From positions 36,059,277 to 36,123,276 of the forward strand of contig NC_134569.1 of the NCBI RefSeq assembly GCF_050947875.1: 64,000 nucleotides of DNA, read 5' to 3'. This DNA is from Dermacentor variabilis (taxonomy: Eukaryota > Arthropoda > Arachnida > Ixodida > Ixodidae). Positions 10,980 to 22,109 of this stretch are shown here, one piece after another (within the stretch, counting starts at the first letter, position 1; the number at the start of each line of letters is the position of its first letter). The notes under the pieces are model-generated. The model was not told the origin of the DNA, did not search any database, and saw nothing but the letters and a program-made list of their open reading frames with translations. The position numbers and the translations under genes are program-made.

Positions 10980-11137
10980 ATTACAACGAAGACGCCAAAT
11001 AATACAACGGACAAAGGGAGGAGACACGGGACAACCACGTGGTTGTCCCGTGTCTCCTTCCTTCGTCCGCTGTTTTATTTGGCGCCTTCGTTGTAATTAT
11101 GTATGACCAACTGGCCCACCAGCACGTGCTCAGTGAC
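10980..11137 (+). mobile_element. 158-bp palindromic, PLE-tail-like insertion
   Basis: Positions 10980-11097 form a 118-bp near-perfect palindrome centred between 11038 and 11039 (CCACGTGG). It is followed by an unpaired 40-bp tail containing GACCAACTGGCCCACC. The whole unit is flanked by TTATTTGACG at 10970-10979 and 11138-11147. It interrupts the linker/RT of a minus-strand LINE, whose reading resumes on both sides. The arm ends (ATTACAA / TTGTAAT) and the tail resemble those of the Penelope-like element at 43113-45529. Confidence 0.78.
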
Positions 11138-11732
11138 TTATTTGACGCCACCGGTACGCGCCGGACGGAATCAACTGAACATTCGTATTTTTTTGCCATT
11201 GATTATGCTCCAAAACGTGCGAGGATCAAAGGATAATAACGATGGAAGTGTTGTACCGAAAAATGTATTCTTGGCATTTACTACTGCAGTACAGTACTTT
11301 CAATCTAGGTTGATGTAAAGCGGCCAACTATCAGTCTTGCGTGACAGTTTTGCGTACCTGAATACGCGCACTTTTTTGTTGCGCAATCGTTTTAAAGAAT
11401 TATTGAACCATGGCGAGTGGGAATTTGATGGGACCTTGTGGCACAAATTGGTCAAGCAGAGACAACAGCTTCGTCTTGCAGAGCAGCCATCTGACTTCAA
11501 CCGATCGCTGCTCGAAACCAGAGAAGAAATAGTCCCCAAAAACCTCTAATTGCCGCTTTATAACATCGATGTCTGCTTTGCTATAATCCTGGGTAACCTT
11601 CATTTGTTAACATACATACAGTTGTAGTAACTATAGAGGAAAATATGGGCGTCCCAATAATGTACTCATATATGATGAACCGATGTTAGGGCAATTGCGG
11701 TATAGAAAAATAGGATCAGGACAGGTAGACGA

Positions 11733-12250
11733 CAGAAAGCTGAGCTAGTTGGTAAGGATTGATTATGCAAAATAGAAGTGAGGCGTGCAGACAGGGCACA
11801 AGAGTAGAGAAGTGGACAACACGAACGCCGACTATCAACTGAGGGGAGCACTGAGGCGAAAAAAGAAAGCAGACACAAAACTAATCTGCGCATTGTAACT
11901 GTAGACCAGAGCTAGATAAATGCGCGATATTGTACAGGCATAAGAATGAAGATACGCGTCTTATGGTAGAGGTAGGGCATATCTATAATGGTGGAAGTGC
12001 GTGCGTGAGTCAGCCGTCGATTACTTTACATAAGGAAGAGGTTAAGTGCCTTAACAGTTATCTCTCACGTAGACCGGCGCGTGTACCCGATTGACACGTG
12101 GTGTTACCATTCCTGAGCATGCACAGATGAGTTTTGTGTCTTCTTTCTTTTTTCGCCTCAGTGCTCCCCTCAGTTGATAGTCGGCGTTCGTGTTGTCCAC
12201 TTCTCTACTCTTGTGTCCTGTCTGCACGCCTCACCTCTATTTTGCAAAAT
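11733..12250 (-). mobile_element. 518-bp inverted-arm element, likely truncated Penelope-like insertion
   Basis: The arms 11762-11882 and 12130-12250 (121 bp) are near-perfect reverse complements around a 247-bp spacer. A 14-bp duplication, GGACAGGTAGACGA, flanks the unit at 11719-11732 and 12251-12264. On the minus strand the right-hand arm continues into an unpaired tail (11733-11761) with ACCAACTAGCTCAGC, the same tail core as in the other palindromic insertions. Within the arms, GTTGATAGTCGGCG matches GTTGTTAGTCAGCG near the end of the PLE at 43113-45529. No protein is encoded in the spacer. Confidence 0.72.
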
Positions 12251-12419
12251 GGACAGGTAGACGAGTACAATACATGGGTACATGTATATGTACCAGCCTG
12301 GGCACTAATGAGTCTTAACATAGAATAGCACATGTAGAAAATAATACTTGATAATTTTCTAAGGCTTACAGAAGTTTTTTTTTTCTTTTAATACTGATGT
12401 GACCTAACCGCGCCGTGCA

Positions 12420-12662
12420 AGTAGATATTGCGTGAGGATCATTATAAAATAATGCCATAATGCCATTATGGCATTATGGCATGTTATTATGCTATTATGT
12501 TGTTGTTTACCATTTATTGTTATTGCTCTACATATTGTATTTGCTAATGTATTAATTTTCCATGTTCTGTGCGTACTCCTTTCATTATGCTGATGTTTAT
12601 TTCTTTCCCGATTCCACATTAATATGTTACCGTAATCTTCTCGAAGGCCTGTAACGTACATG

Positions 12663-12729
<67 letters not shown>

Positions 12730-12731
12730 AT
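12420..12731 (+). mobile_element. LINE 3' end with (AAAT)n tail
   Basis: An AT-rich stretch runs into GGCCTGTAACGTACATG and then about 17 copies of TAAA/AAAT (12662-12730). Non-LTR elements commonly end this way. No coding sequence is recognisable upstream, so this is a strongly truncated copy. The stretch 12452-12482 is an almost perfect 31-bp palindrome built on TGCCATAATGCC. Confidence 0.45.
12662..12730 (+). repeat. (TAAA)n microsatellite
   Basis: An uninterrupted tetranucleotide run of about 69 bp forms the tail of the LINE 3' end just upstream. Confidence 0.95.
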
Positions 12732-13290
12732 CTGCCACATGGCAAATCGCATCGTGGCAGAAGTGTTAAACGTTAAGTGAATTATATAGCTGTACGAAAT
12801 TCACTTAAGTTTTACAATTATATCTACACATTGTGTATATTCATTCGCGGTCTGCATACATACGTTCCTGTTCAGCGTGTCGCTTCTTTCGGGCCTGGGT
12901 GTCCTCGACTTTGAGTGCACGCTTTGGAGCTATTTTCCTGGCGCGTGTTTACGGGCTCCTTCTGCATACCAGCGCGCTGCCACTGCTACCAGCTCCAAGC
13001 GCCAGGCCACAGACGTATGTAATGTTCACACTATCACAGCCCAGCTGGCGACCCCCCCCCCCCCCACTCTAGCACCTGCATCTTTATCGCATACGAAAGC
13101 AAGCAATGCACAAACTGCGAAACGCTGCTATGGCAGCGCCGGCCGGGATGCGAGGAGGCGAGCGCTATCTGGTGGTGTTGCAAGAATCCTAGCAGCGCGC
13201 GCGGCAAGGCCATCACAGCAGTAGCAGCAGTGCCACAAAAGTCGGGAGAAGAGGCAAAGAAAGCTTCGCATAAAAAAATAGGCGAAAGAA
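12732..13290 (+). repeat. Dispersed repeat family alpha, copy 1
   Basis: About 560 bp here is similar, in the same order, to 30640-31085 plus 32768-32905. Shared landmarks are CGCATCGTGG near the start, CATTCGCGGTCTGCA, GTGTCCTCGAC, CAGCTCCAAGCG, GCCGGCCGGGA, GCCATCTGGTGG-like sequence, and AAAGAAAGCTTCGC at the end. It has no coding capacity and no clear terminal inverted repeat. A run of C lies at 13054-13067. The class is unknown. Confidence 0.65.
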
Positions 13291-13519
13291 AGCGTGAGAT
13301 TGCGTAGGAAGAGATGAAGAGAAAGATGTGCTAAAATAAGGAAGTGGCCGAACAAAAACAACTGACTATGAACGAAGAAGAAGGTGGAAAATGCACGTGA
13401 AGGTACGTGACCAGATATCCCAAGGATCTACATTAGAATAATTCCGAACATACAATCAGCGATCTAATGAGCTATCGAATTATTCATTTTGAGGATTAGC
13501 ATGGTAGCCTTCTTGTGTG

Positions 13520-13740
13520 ACATAGGTAGTCACAAATAGACACGCTGATGTTCCTGTGGCTCAAGCCCAGTGAAGAAGGAGAGAATCTTGTGGGTAGTTA
13601 AAGCAATGGCCAATTTTCGGAATGTAAATTCGAATTTCTTACTCTGGCTTCTAAATCGTCGGTATGCTAGTAGAAAGCGATCAATTTTTTGGGATACCTG
13701 GCAGGTAGGACACAGAGGGCACGGTGCCTGACCAGAACTG
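13520..13740 (-). pseudogene. LINE C-terminal zinc-finger domain fragment
   Basis: The minus-strand frame reads APCPLCPTCQVSQKIDRFLL, then an RRFRSQ block and a loosely conserved tail. A Cys-x2-Cys-x2-Cys cluster followed by a hydrophobic helix is the usual C-terminal finger of R1- or I-type LINE ORF2 proteins, beyond the RT. The histidine expected in such fingers is not evident here. Nothing upstream of it remains. It joins, at about 13741, the 3' end of another LINE. Confidence 0.5.
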
Positions 13741-13960
13741 TATATGTGAGTGAGTGAGTGAAACATCTTTATTTCGTCCACAATAGACGAGGGCAAACTG
13801 AACGTCACCTGGCTAGGTCCACTCGGGGACCTTCAGGTGAAACCTGACAGCCCTCTCGCGAGCCCTCTAGACTGCCAGGATTTGAGAGGTCTGGTCCTAT
13901 AAAGTTAGTGGTGGGATGCGCCATCGTAGTATTGTTATGGAGATTTCTAATACCACAAAA
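13741..13960 (-). mobile_element. LINE 3' UTR ending in AATAAA and (TCAC)n tail
   Basis: On the minus strand the sequence runs through a GC-balanced untranslated stretch to GTGGACGAAATAAAGATGT and then TCACTCACTCAC (13744-13760 on the plus strand as GAGT repeats). A polyadenylation signal directly before a short tetranucleotide tail is typical of a non-LTR 3' terminus. No ORF belongs to it. Confidence 0.5.
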
Positions 13961-13974
13961 AAAAACAAAGCTTG

Positions 13975-14182
13975 ATGTTTATATAAGAAATATATTTATT
14001 TCTGTATCTTCCAGCTAAATCTATTTCCTAATTATCATAAACTTTATACTTCACCCTGATTTACTTTCCCGTTAAAGTTTCTCTCTCTGCCCTTTCCTTT
14101 AACTTTTAACCGCTGGCTTCTTGGCCAATCCCCCGTAATGGGAAAGCGCCACAAGTGAGGCGCAAGCAAGCAAGCAAGCAAG
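13975..14182 (+). mobile_element. LINE 3' UTR with (GCAA)n tail
   Basis: A non-coding stretch ends with CCCCCGTAATGGGAAAGCGCC followed by GCAA repeats at 14162-14181. The form is that of a LINE 3' end on the plus strand. The upstream coding part is absent. Confidence 0.4.
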
Positions 14183-14359
14183 GATCTACACCTACATCTA
14201 CGCTGCGAAAGGACGCTTACGAGAAGGAAACAGCCCAGCTATGCTCTGGAACAGGAGAAGGAGCTGCTGCGGGCCGGACGTGACCGATGGTTTGTGGAGA
14301 CGGCGGCAACCGAAGAGAGGCTGTGCTTCATTAGCTGCCGCGGCTGCAACCCGTGAGCT

Positions 14360-14594
14360 ATAAACTTATGTGGTTTTATGTGCCAAAACCACTTTCTGAT
14401 TATGAGGCACGCCGTATTGGAGGACTCCGGAATTTTCGACCACCTGGGGTTCTTTAACGTGCACCTAAATCTAAGGACACGGGTGTTTTCGCATTTCGCC
14501 CCCCTCGAAATGTGGCCGCCGCAGCCGGGAATCGATTCCGCGACCTCCGTGCTCAGCAGCCCAACACCATAGCCACTGAGCAACCACGGCGGGT
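14360..14594 (-). mobile_element. tRNA-derived SINE, Ruka-like, copy 1
   Basis: On the minus strand the unit starts ACCCGCCGTGGTTGCTCAG, carries a box-B-like GGAATCGATTCC region, and ends with the conserved AAGTGGTTTTGGCAC module and a T-rich end. Flanks ACCCGTGAGCT (14349-14359) and ACCCGTGAACT (14595-14605) are an 11-bp target duplication with one mismatch. The plan of a tRNA-like head, a conserved body and dispersed copies resembles the Ruka SINE of ixodid ticks, but I give the family name from memory. Confidence 0.85.
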
Positions 14595-14605
14595 ACCCGT
14601 GAACT

Positions 14606-17600
14606 GAGCGGGCGCCCCACCGGAACCCTCAGCTACAGGCTGACGGCGCCGTTTTCGAGAGTCCCTGCGAATGCGATCTGCAGGCTTGCAGAGTCGGCCG
14701 GACCCTTCCGTCCTGACCTTCTGGTCCCGTCCACTGTAGACCGGACGCTGAAGACAGCGACATCGAATCCACGACGCATTGGCGTGCCGAACGACTTTTC
14801 GTCAGAAGCAGAGGCGACGGGACGACGCGGAAACGCCGGCGGACTGAATGTAAATATTGAACAGTGTACAAACAACTAGCGCTGTACATTGTTTGCTCTG
14901 AGTTATTTTTGTTGATGTTTTTTTAATGATAAACGTTTGTCTTACACATACGACATGACCCTGTCCGCATTTGGTTTGCCGAAATGCTAATTTGTGAGTG
15001 GGGATTTTGCTAAACACTCGTAAACAATAACAATTTAAGCTAATCTGTACATTCGTATATTATTACATATAGCTAAATATATATACAACATATAATTCAA
15101 TATCATATACATATTTGTCCACTTTACATGCCCTAACAGATTCCGTTTATCAAACCGCGTTATCTATTTTTGGTCCGTAATCAAAATACAGCTACCCGTG
15201 GTTGCTGTCATTTTCTTTCCCCTTCCAAATGCAACAACGCTGATTGACATCGGTCCAGCGGATGGCTCAAGAAAGTATTTCTGCATTTTACGTGTATTCA
15301 AATAGGCAAATAGAGATCGGTCAGGAGCTAGAGCTTCCCCTTATACGTGGTCAAGCTTATTCCACTCTCTTATTCCTGTCAGACACATGTCACTATTCCA
15401 GAGCATGCGCAGGGGATCATCGACCGACATCGTCAACCTAAGCTTTCTTTTTTTCATTACAGATTATTACTGACTGCGTCGGACTGGAAACGAAGACTTC
15501 TGGGCCTTTTTCGCGATTCCATTCCTTTCTGATCACCCTCCATGCACAATCGGCCGATTCGGGCGAGAACGCACGTGCAGGGCTACATGGAATAACCGCA
15601 AAACGTGAAAAGGCATTGCATTGGAATAAAATTCCCGCACTAACCCGGCTACGTTTGCATCATTCTTGCTAAAATGTAAGCTCTACGTCACTAACGCTGT
15701 TATCACAATGGAAGCGTACAAACCAGCTGCAACTTGGTTGACCTCCCTTTGATTGCTACTCTTTTCTTCTCCCTCTCTGTTTATACCTTTCCTTCTCCCT
15801 CTCTGTTTATACATATTTATGCTGACAAACCCACAACTTCATCAGGATGAGCACCAACATTCGTAACTTTATTACTCGAAATATCTCAAGGTTGGTACAT
15901 CTGAAATGAGACTTCTTTAATGTCAGCAGAACACCGTGCGAGGCATTTCGCCACTCACTTCATCCAAGCACAGGTGAAGCCCGCTGTGTGACGTTTTCAA
16001 ACACTTTCGAACTTGGCACATTATAGTATACATCGCTTTTGTACGCGCGATCTTACCTTAATGATGATAAATCAGATTTCATAGAAAATATCTACAGCTG
16101 TATTGTTCTGGCATCAAACAAAACTGCAATAGATAACTGGACACGTCGGTTTCGCAGGAAACACAGAAGTCGACAACCTAGACAGTGATGCGCACAATAC
16201 CGCTCGAATAGTACTAACTGTAAAATTAAGGTAAAACTATCAAAGCTTATGAGTAAAGTTTCTCGGCTTGATGCGAATTTTATGGAAAATGCCATGTGCT
16301 GAAAAGTAATAAGTTCACCCCCCATATGCAGTTTACTATCTTTGCTGGTGCTGGCTGTGACAGAATTCATCCATCCTCTCAGGTTCGAAGAGACTTACAC
16401 AAGCATGTTTCTGCATCGTACACGTCGTTTAACTATGCATCGTCGGATGTGCGCGCATTCATGGGAGAAAAGAAAACGTGTTCTCATGAGATGTGCTAGG
16501 TTGAAGCAACTGAGGTCTGTTTCGAGGTAAATTATCAATCATATGATGATCCTGTTGCGGTGTAGGCAAATAACTTAGTCTATGGAGTAACGCTTCATTA
16601 CAGGGATACAATCTAAAAGCCTCAATAGCCTCCTTTTATGAAAGTAATATCGTACATGATGCTTAGCAGGTTTTGTCCTATTCTTGATATTTTGTATCGT
16701 TTTCCTATAGTTCAGTAATTTGTTCAATGGAAAAAAGTGCAGAACAGACCCGTTTATTACAGTTTCTTTCTCCCCGGTATTGACTCTTCATGCACTAGCT
16801 CTTTCAAAAAAAAATGTTTTATTGCCAGGACACTCTCGTATCACCCCATACCACCGTCCTTTAATCTTTCAATGATACATATTTTCTATGACAAAGCCGG
16901 CGACAAAAGAAAAGTTGCTGACATGTACATTTTTGTCTACATAAGTAATTCAATATAAAACCATGCAATATGTCATATTGAAGCTCTGTCGTTGCGTAAC
17001 ATGCATATATATTACACGCTTGTAGACTCGCGTCTTACCAAAAGGCTTTCAACTTGCTCTGGCCTTTGAAGATTGAAACGCTTGCCTTCATTTATAGGCA
17101 GCACTTTATTGGAAACTCGCGCAAACTCTGAGCTGCGGAGGCTAGCTATTTCTGGTAGTACAAAGGGAATTTTCGTCAGAAGACAAAATTGGCCTAGACG
17201 TCTTCCACGTACCACAATCTTGCTCTTATGGTAAGTCAGAGGATGGATCAAAGGAAGCAGTTTCATAATATAAAATGGAGAGAATGAAAAAGAAAAGAGA
17301 AGGGAAGGTGCGGTTGTTTTAGAATTGCTTGCGAAAGCGGCAAGAAGGCGTGTAATTACGCTACCATGCGAGCACAGCACGCAAATATGCCAACCAAGTT
17401 TATCAAAAAAAGAATAAGACGCTGCTCTTGTTTTGGTTTGTTCTAATTTTCCATCTTGGTCATTTGTTTCTTTCTCGTTTCTACGCACGTAACTAGCACT
17501 GTTGTCGGTGTACACTATTAAGGCTTGTAAAAGAAGGCGCTCTTACACTTTTGTAATACCAGACGTGAATTATGAAACGAAATTCATTGATGTCTTCCGG

Positions 17601-17880
17601 CAACTGCTGCTGTATACGATTAACGGCGGTGGTTCACTTAAACTGAACGTTATGCCTAACTTTAACTAGCATAAACGACCTATAAGACCACGTTTTATAG
17701 CACCTTTTTTTCTATTGTTTTTTCTTCCTTCATTGGCTCGCACGAAGCCACTGGGTAGTATAGGTGATAAATTAATGGAGTCAGTTTAAAGTATACTTAT
17801 CATTCTCGTCTTTCCTCTATTCAGCATATTCAAGCTCTGGCTACCCACATTATAACGCGCAGGCATTTTTTTCTCTAGCG
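14606..17880. other. Unassigned region
   Basis: I recognise no gene or complete element. The region is AT-rich from about 15000. The longest frame, on the minus strand at 17012-17515, lacks an ATG and any known domain. Confidence 0.45.
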
Positions 17881-17899
17881 CCTCTTCACAACTAAGTAC

Positions 17900-18360
17900 A
17901 AACAGCATTCTTCAAGTTACCGATTTGTTTAAATATCATTTAGCGATATTATTTTTCAAATTGCTAACTCATCCAGTTTCTTACAACTTCGTTAGTTCTC
18001 GTCTAGTTTTAAATCCTAATAACAGAAGGTTTGCAGTACAAGGAAATTTCATGTTGCCTTTATGTCATACTAATTACGGAAAGATGGCTTCCTCTTTTCG
18101 TGCTTAAACTTTGGAACAGTCTATCATATTCCATTGAGTTGTTATCTACCTTGTATTCTTTTAAATACAAACTCAAGAATTATTTGCTGTCTGATTTATT
18201 TCCTATAATGTTATTGTGCTAATTAGTAGTGTAATTAGCAATGATTGTGCATCTTTCCTCCTCCTTCTGTTTTTGTGTGTGTCATCACTCAGTTTCTTGC
18301 TTATATTTTGCTTATTCTATATTTTGTTTCTCTCCTCTGTATTCCGCTTTATTTTTTCAT
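17900..18360 (+). pseudogene. LINE RT C-terminal end and 3' UTR
   Basis: Two overlapping frames (17925-18104 and 18031-18219) give the C-terminus of a CR1/I-type ORF2: NNRRFAVQGNFMLPLCHTNY, then SSFRALKLWNSLSYS and a final KLKNYLLSDL. One frameshift separates them. A T-rich untranslated stretch follows and abuts the (TAAA)n tail of the minus-strand LINE at 18366. It is a 5'-truncated remnant. Confidence 0.6.
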
Positions 18361-18365
18361 ATAAT

Positions 18366-18366
18366 T

Positions 18367-18413
<47 letters not shown>
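18366..18413 (-). repeat. (TAAA)n LINE tail
   Basis: About twelve tetranucleotide units form the 3' terminus of the minus-strand LINE. They follow its untranslated region on the minus strand. Confidence 0.9.
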
Positions 18414-18706
18414 TAGCCGATACAGGGTGGAGTAATCATAAAATAAGCTTCAAAGATCGCTACAAACACGAGCGCTACACAAATCAATTCAGAAAATACA
18501 ACTGCTGAGGTGTGCCAATTTTACACAAGACTATAAGCGTTGTATAACAGGCACCGAACATTACAAGCAACAACTGTACCATACAAAATAATATTTTCAA
18601 CATCACAAACAGAAACTCCAATATCCTGTAGGATCATTTCAATCATATTATGTTGAATATGCTGCTTATCATTGCACAAAAAAAAGCTAATAATGTGAGA
18701 GAATGG

Positions 18707-19430
18707 CTATATAGAAGAATAATTGGCCAGTACAGATTTTTCAAACTGTTCTAGAGAATCAATTTTCGTTATGCTATGAGGTAGCGCATTCCAATCTTCA
18801 ATCGTTTTCCGATAAAGGGAGCACTTAAATGAGTCATCCTTTGCAGGTATGGGCATATATTGGCCCTCGTGGCTAGACCTAACGGACCATGATATCCGTG
18901 ACGTTCTCTTTTGTAAGTACCTTTCAGTGTCGAAATTGAAGTGGTTATGTTTCATTAAATAAATAAATTTTAGTCTAGCGTCTTTTCGCCGCAATGAAAG
19001 CTCGGGCAAGTCTAGTTGAGTGAGCATCTCAGTCACAGTCACTATATTTTGACATAATAAACCTTGCTGCACACCTCTGTATTTTTTCAATTTTATTTAC
19101 TTCATCCTTCTTATACGGATCCCATATTATGATAGCATATTCTATCGCGGGACGTACCAATGCCAGATATGCAGTTAGTTTAACATCTCGGGGAGCACGT
19201 TTAAGCCTCTGTCTTTGTGACGAAAGTTTAACCTCTCCGGCATTAAATAAATTAGTGATGTGTTTTTTTTTTTCAAGATAGGTCATCTGATATCGTAATG
19301 CCTAAATACTTGAAGTGGCTCACTTGTTTTATTGGTTTACCATCTAACTTGTATTTGTAATGTAACACATTTCTTGTTCTTCCAGCTATTCGCGCATAAA
19401 CAGTTTTTTCGTAATTTATTTTCATTTTTC
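18707..19430 (-). pseudogene. ORF2 C-terminal part (thumb and post-RT domain)
   Basis: In shifting frames the minus strand gives HFKYLGITISDDLS near 19290, then LALVRPAIEYAIIIWDPYKK, then IQRCAARFIMSKYSDCD, and ends with YRKTIEDWNALPHSITKI about 30 codons before the stop near 18707. These are the standard thumb and C-terminal blocks of CR1/jockey-type ORF2. At least two frameshifts break the chain. Confidence 0.75.
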
Positions 19431-20151
19431 ATCGCTTGCACCAATTGGTGATTGATTCTAGTGCTGAATCTAACTTTAATTGGTCCTCATGACACGAGAT
19501 TTTAGAGTATATTGAGCAATCATCTGCAGGTAAACAAACCATTATCTTATCATTAAGGCCATTTGTCATGTCATTAATATAACATAGAAACAATACAGGT
19601 CCTAACACAGACGCTTTAGGGACACCTGATGTTACTTTTAGAATTTTCGAGTTGTTTCCTTTTACCTCCACGTACTGCGATCTGTTAGTAAGGTATGAAA
19701 GAATCTGCTTAACTATATGTAAATTAACTCCAATATCAAGTAGTTTACCAATCAAATCCGAGTGTGAAACGTGGTCGAAGGCTTTTGATAAATCTAGGCA
19801 GACTCCGTCCACCTGACTTGTTTCATTAATTACCTGAGCAAAATTGTGTACTGTTTCTGCAAGCTGGGTGATAGTGGACAATCGGCTCCTAAATCCGTGC
19901 TGGTAAGAAATAAATATGTTCGAGCTTTCGATATAGTTAAACAAGCTTCTTGATAGCATACGCTCGAACATCTTGCAGCAAGCACATGTAATTGAAATGG
20001 GTCTGTAATTTTGAACTCTGTGTTTGTCCCCAGTTTTATGAACTGGCACGACTCGCGCCGTTAACCAATCATTTGGTAAATTGTGCCGTTCAAGAGACGC
20101 ACGGAAAATTATCAGCAAATACTTCGCGATCCATTCAGCATATCGTCTCAA
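19429..20151 (-). pseudogene. Reverse transcriptase core of the 2A-bearing LINE
   Basis: An uninterrupted 240-codon frame holds NYRPISITCACCKMFERML, YQHGFRSRLST, LDLSKAFDHVSH (motif A), TSGVPKASVLGP (motif B with a lysine where glycine is usual) and VCLPADDCSIY (catalytic Asp-Asp kept, preceding F-A changed to P-A). The domain is nearly complete and the aspartates are present. The surrounding ORF2 is broken on both sides. Confidence 0.85.
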
Positions 20152-20784
20152 GAATTCGTTATGGATGCCATCTGGATGCCATACTTTTTCGTATCTACAC
20201 CTAAAGGAAGTGAAAGTATACCTTCTACAGTTAAGGTAATGTCTGGCATGTCTAAACGAGCATTAGTCATTTTCTCTCTTACTTCTGCAGGCAATGGTAC
20301 GGGAGGGTCAAACACAGAATGGGTAAATTCGTTGAATATATATACTCAATTTGCGCAAAGTCTGTAATTATACATTCATTGCTGATAGCGTGCCTCACAT
20401 CCTCACGTGATGGAGCAAAATGACGCCAATAACGCTGTGGCGAATCTTTCATAAACCGTGATAAAGTGTGAGCATAGTGATGTTCTTTCGCAGTAGATAA
20501 TTTTTCCTTTATCTTTATCGAAAGATTTCGAATCTCATTATGATGTTTATTTTTAATTTTTCTTCTACGTTTGAATTTCCGCTTTAACTGAATGATTTCT
20601 CGGTTCAGTCAAGATTTCGCTTTTTCACTTTTTTTTCTTCATTGGAACATAGTTAGGCAAACTGTAATTGACAATACCTTTAACCTATGCCACAACGTAT
20701 TGACGTCACCTGCTTCATCAAACGTCTCCAATGCCATCTCCAGGTAATCTAGGATGCTGACATCATCTGATGCAGCAAAATTTC

Positions 20785-21444
20785 TTACGTGTATTGCTTC
20801 TCAGTGAAGCTTGACTGGCAACATTTTTTTATGCACAGTAGGACACGTTTGTGGTCTGAAAGTGCGTCGTGAACAGAAACGGCATAATTAGTAATCCTGC
20901 TATCTATAAATACAAGGTCAAACACTGACTCGGTGGTTGGTCCAATTCTAGTTGCTTCATTAACAACCTGCGTAAGATCTCTGCTAAATACCATGTCCAA
21001 TAAAGCATCACACTGTTTCAAGTCTGCCGAGCCAGTCTGCCGCACATCCGAACGAATATCTGGCAGGTTAAAATCACCTGCTATAATGAGACGCGTGTTT
21101 TACGATACATTGTCAGCCGAAAAGTCGTGAATTGATTTTAGAAAGGCAAGAGAGGCATTAGGAGGTCTATAAACAGCGCCAATTACGCAAGGAGAGCCAC
21201 ACAGCATTGATCTACACCAAATACTTTCGTTATCGGGACATTCGCGTATCATCAAAAGCTCAATATCTTTTTTATGAACAATCGCAACGCCACCACCACG
21301 AGTTTCACGATCCTTGCGGATAATTTGATAAGAGGGGGCTGTTATTTCGCTGTCGCCTATGTCCGAGCGCAACCAGGTTTCAGTCAGAATGACAATATCG
21401 GGGTTATACAGAAAAAGGTGTTCAAATTCAATGGTTTTGTTCAC
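20785..21444 (-). pseudogene. APE-type endonuclease of the 2A-bearing LINE
   Basis: The minus strand shows NPDIVILTETWL (catalytic glutamate), GGGVAIVHKK, VIGAVYRPPN, then after a stop GDFNLPDI near 21058-21085, and finally DLVFIDS and ALSDHKRVL (the SDH motif). This is the fixed order of apurinic-like endonucleases that nick target DNA for LINE insertion. An in-frame stop near 21100 divides it into two frames. The stretch 20152-20784 to its left is the degenerate endonuclease-RT linker. Confidence 0.82.
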
Positions 21445-21542
21445 TAGGCTGCGAGAATTAATATTTATTAGCGTGAAATCTCGAGTTTGGTTTCTCCAGT
21501 GTCATTCAGACTCACGTGCAGTTGTGTTTTTCTTGCTTATTT

Positions 21543-22109
21543 TCATTCTATAAGACTGCGCACCGTTACATGCATACAACTCGTTGTCGATAACAATCTC
21601 GTCATACAGGAGTCGAACCCGTTCGGAGTCGAACCCGTTAGGCCCCGTTCCCTTTCTGCTTTCGCGCTTTCCCATTGATGTTTCCGCTTTCGTAGCGTGT
21701 TTATAGAATAATCATCCGAGAACGAAATACCGGTCCCTTTTAACTTTCTGCAGTTCTTGAATACCGAAGCTGTTTCTTTGTAGTCGAAAACCCTCATGAT
21801 AACCGGGCGTACTTTTCCTTCCTGCTTTCTGCCCAACCAATGTATTCTTTCCACAGTGGTTATGTTAACATTAAGTCGCTTCAGGAAAAGATCAGTTAAC
21901 ACTTTCTTTTCAATCTGTTCAGCAGTCTCATTTTCACTTTCCGGAATTCCAAACACTATAAGAATTTTTCTACGGCTGTGGTATTCCAGGTCAGCCATTT
22001 TCTCTTGTTGCGCTTCCATGGCGATCGCCATATCCTTCAAAGTTGTTTCAAGGTGGGTAAATCTTTCCTCATATTTCGTTACTATTTTCAATGTGCTCTC
22101 TACTTCAAG
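21543..22109 (-). pseudogene. LINE ORF1 protein, C-terminal part (coiled coil and RRM-like)
   Basis: On the minus strand, below the SINE, a heptad-like helix (FTHLETTLKDMAIAMEAQQE) leads to LEYHSRRKILIVFGIPE, the conserved join to the RRM-like RNA-binding fold of ORF1 proteins, then a VRPVIMRVFDYKE block and a basic C-terminus. A 16-bp tandem duplication at 21609-21640 (two copies of GGAGTCGAACCCGTT) shifts the frame near the end. Its N-terminal half, with the 2A motif, is at 22361-22663. Confidence 0.8.

Larger units (their letters stand above)
9085..11718 (-). mobile_element. CR1-like non-LTR retrotransposon, 5'-truncated and broken
   Basis: Going down the minus strand from about 11718: the end of the endonuclease-RT linker (DYSKADIDVIKRQLEVFGDY, then SPWFNNSLKRLRNKK), an RT N-terminal part near 10664-10969 (SSAGPDCILTKML), the RT core at 9856-10415, the thumb at 9671-9859 (NQSKYKTMCIS, YLGLHIMSDLSY), and a 3' untranslated part ending near 9085 with AATAAA. 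It is interrupted by an imperfect inverted repeat (10439-10648) and by a 158-bp palindromic insertion with its own target duplication (10980-11137). ORF1 and most of the endonuclease are missing. Confidence 0.78.

Noticed and set aside
17012..17515. 167-codon minus-strand frame as a gene
   Set aside because: It lacks an ATG start, has biased composition and matches no family I recognise.
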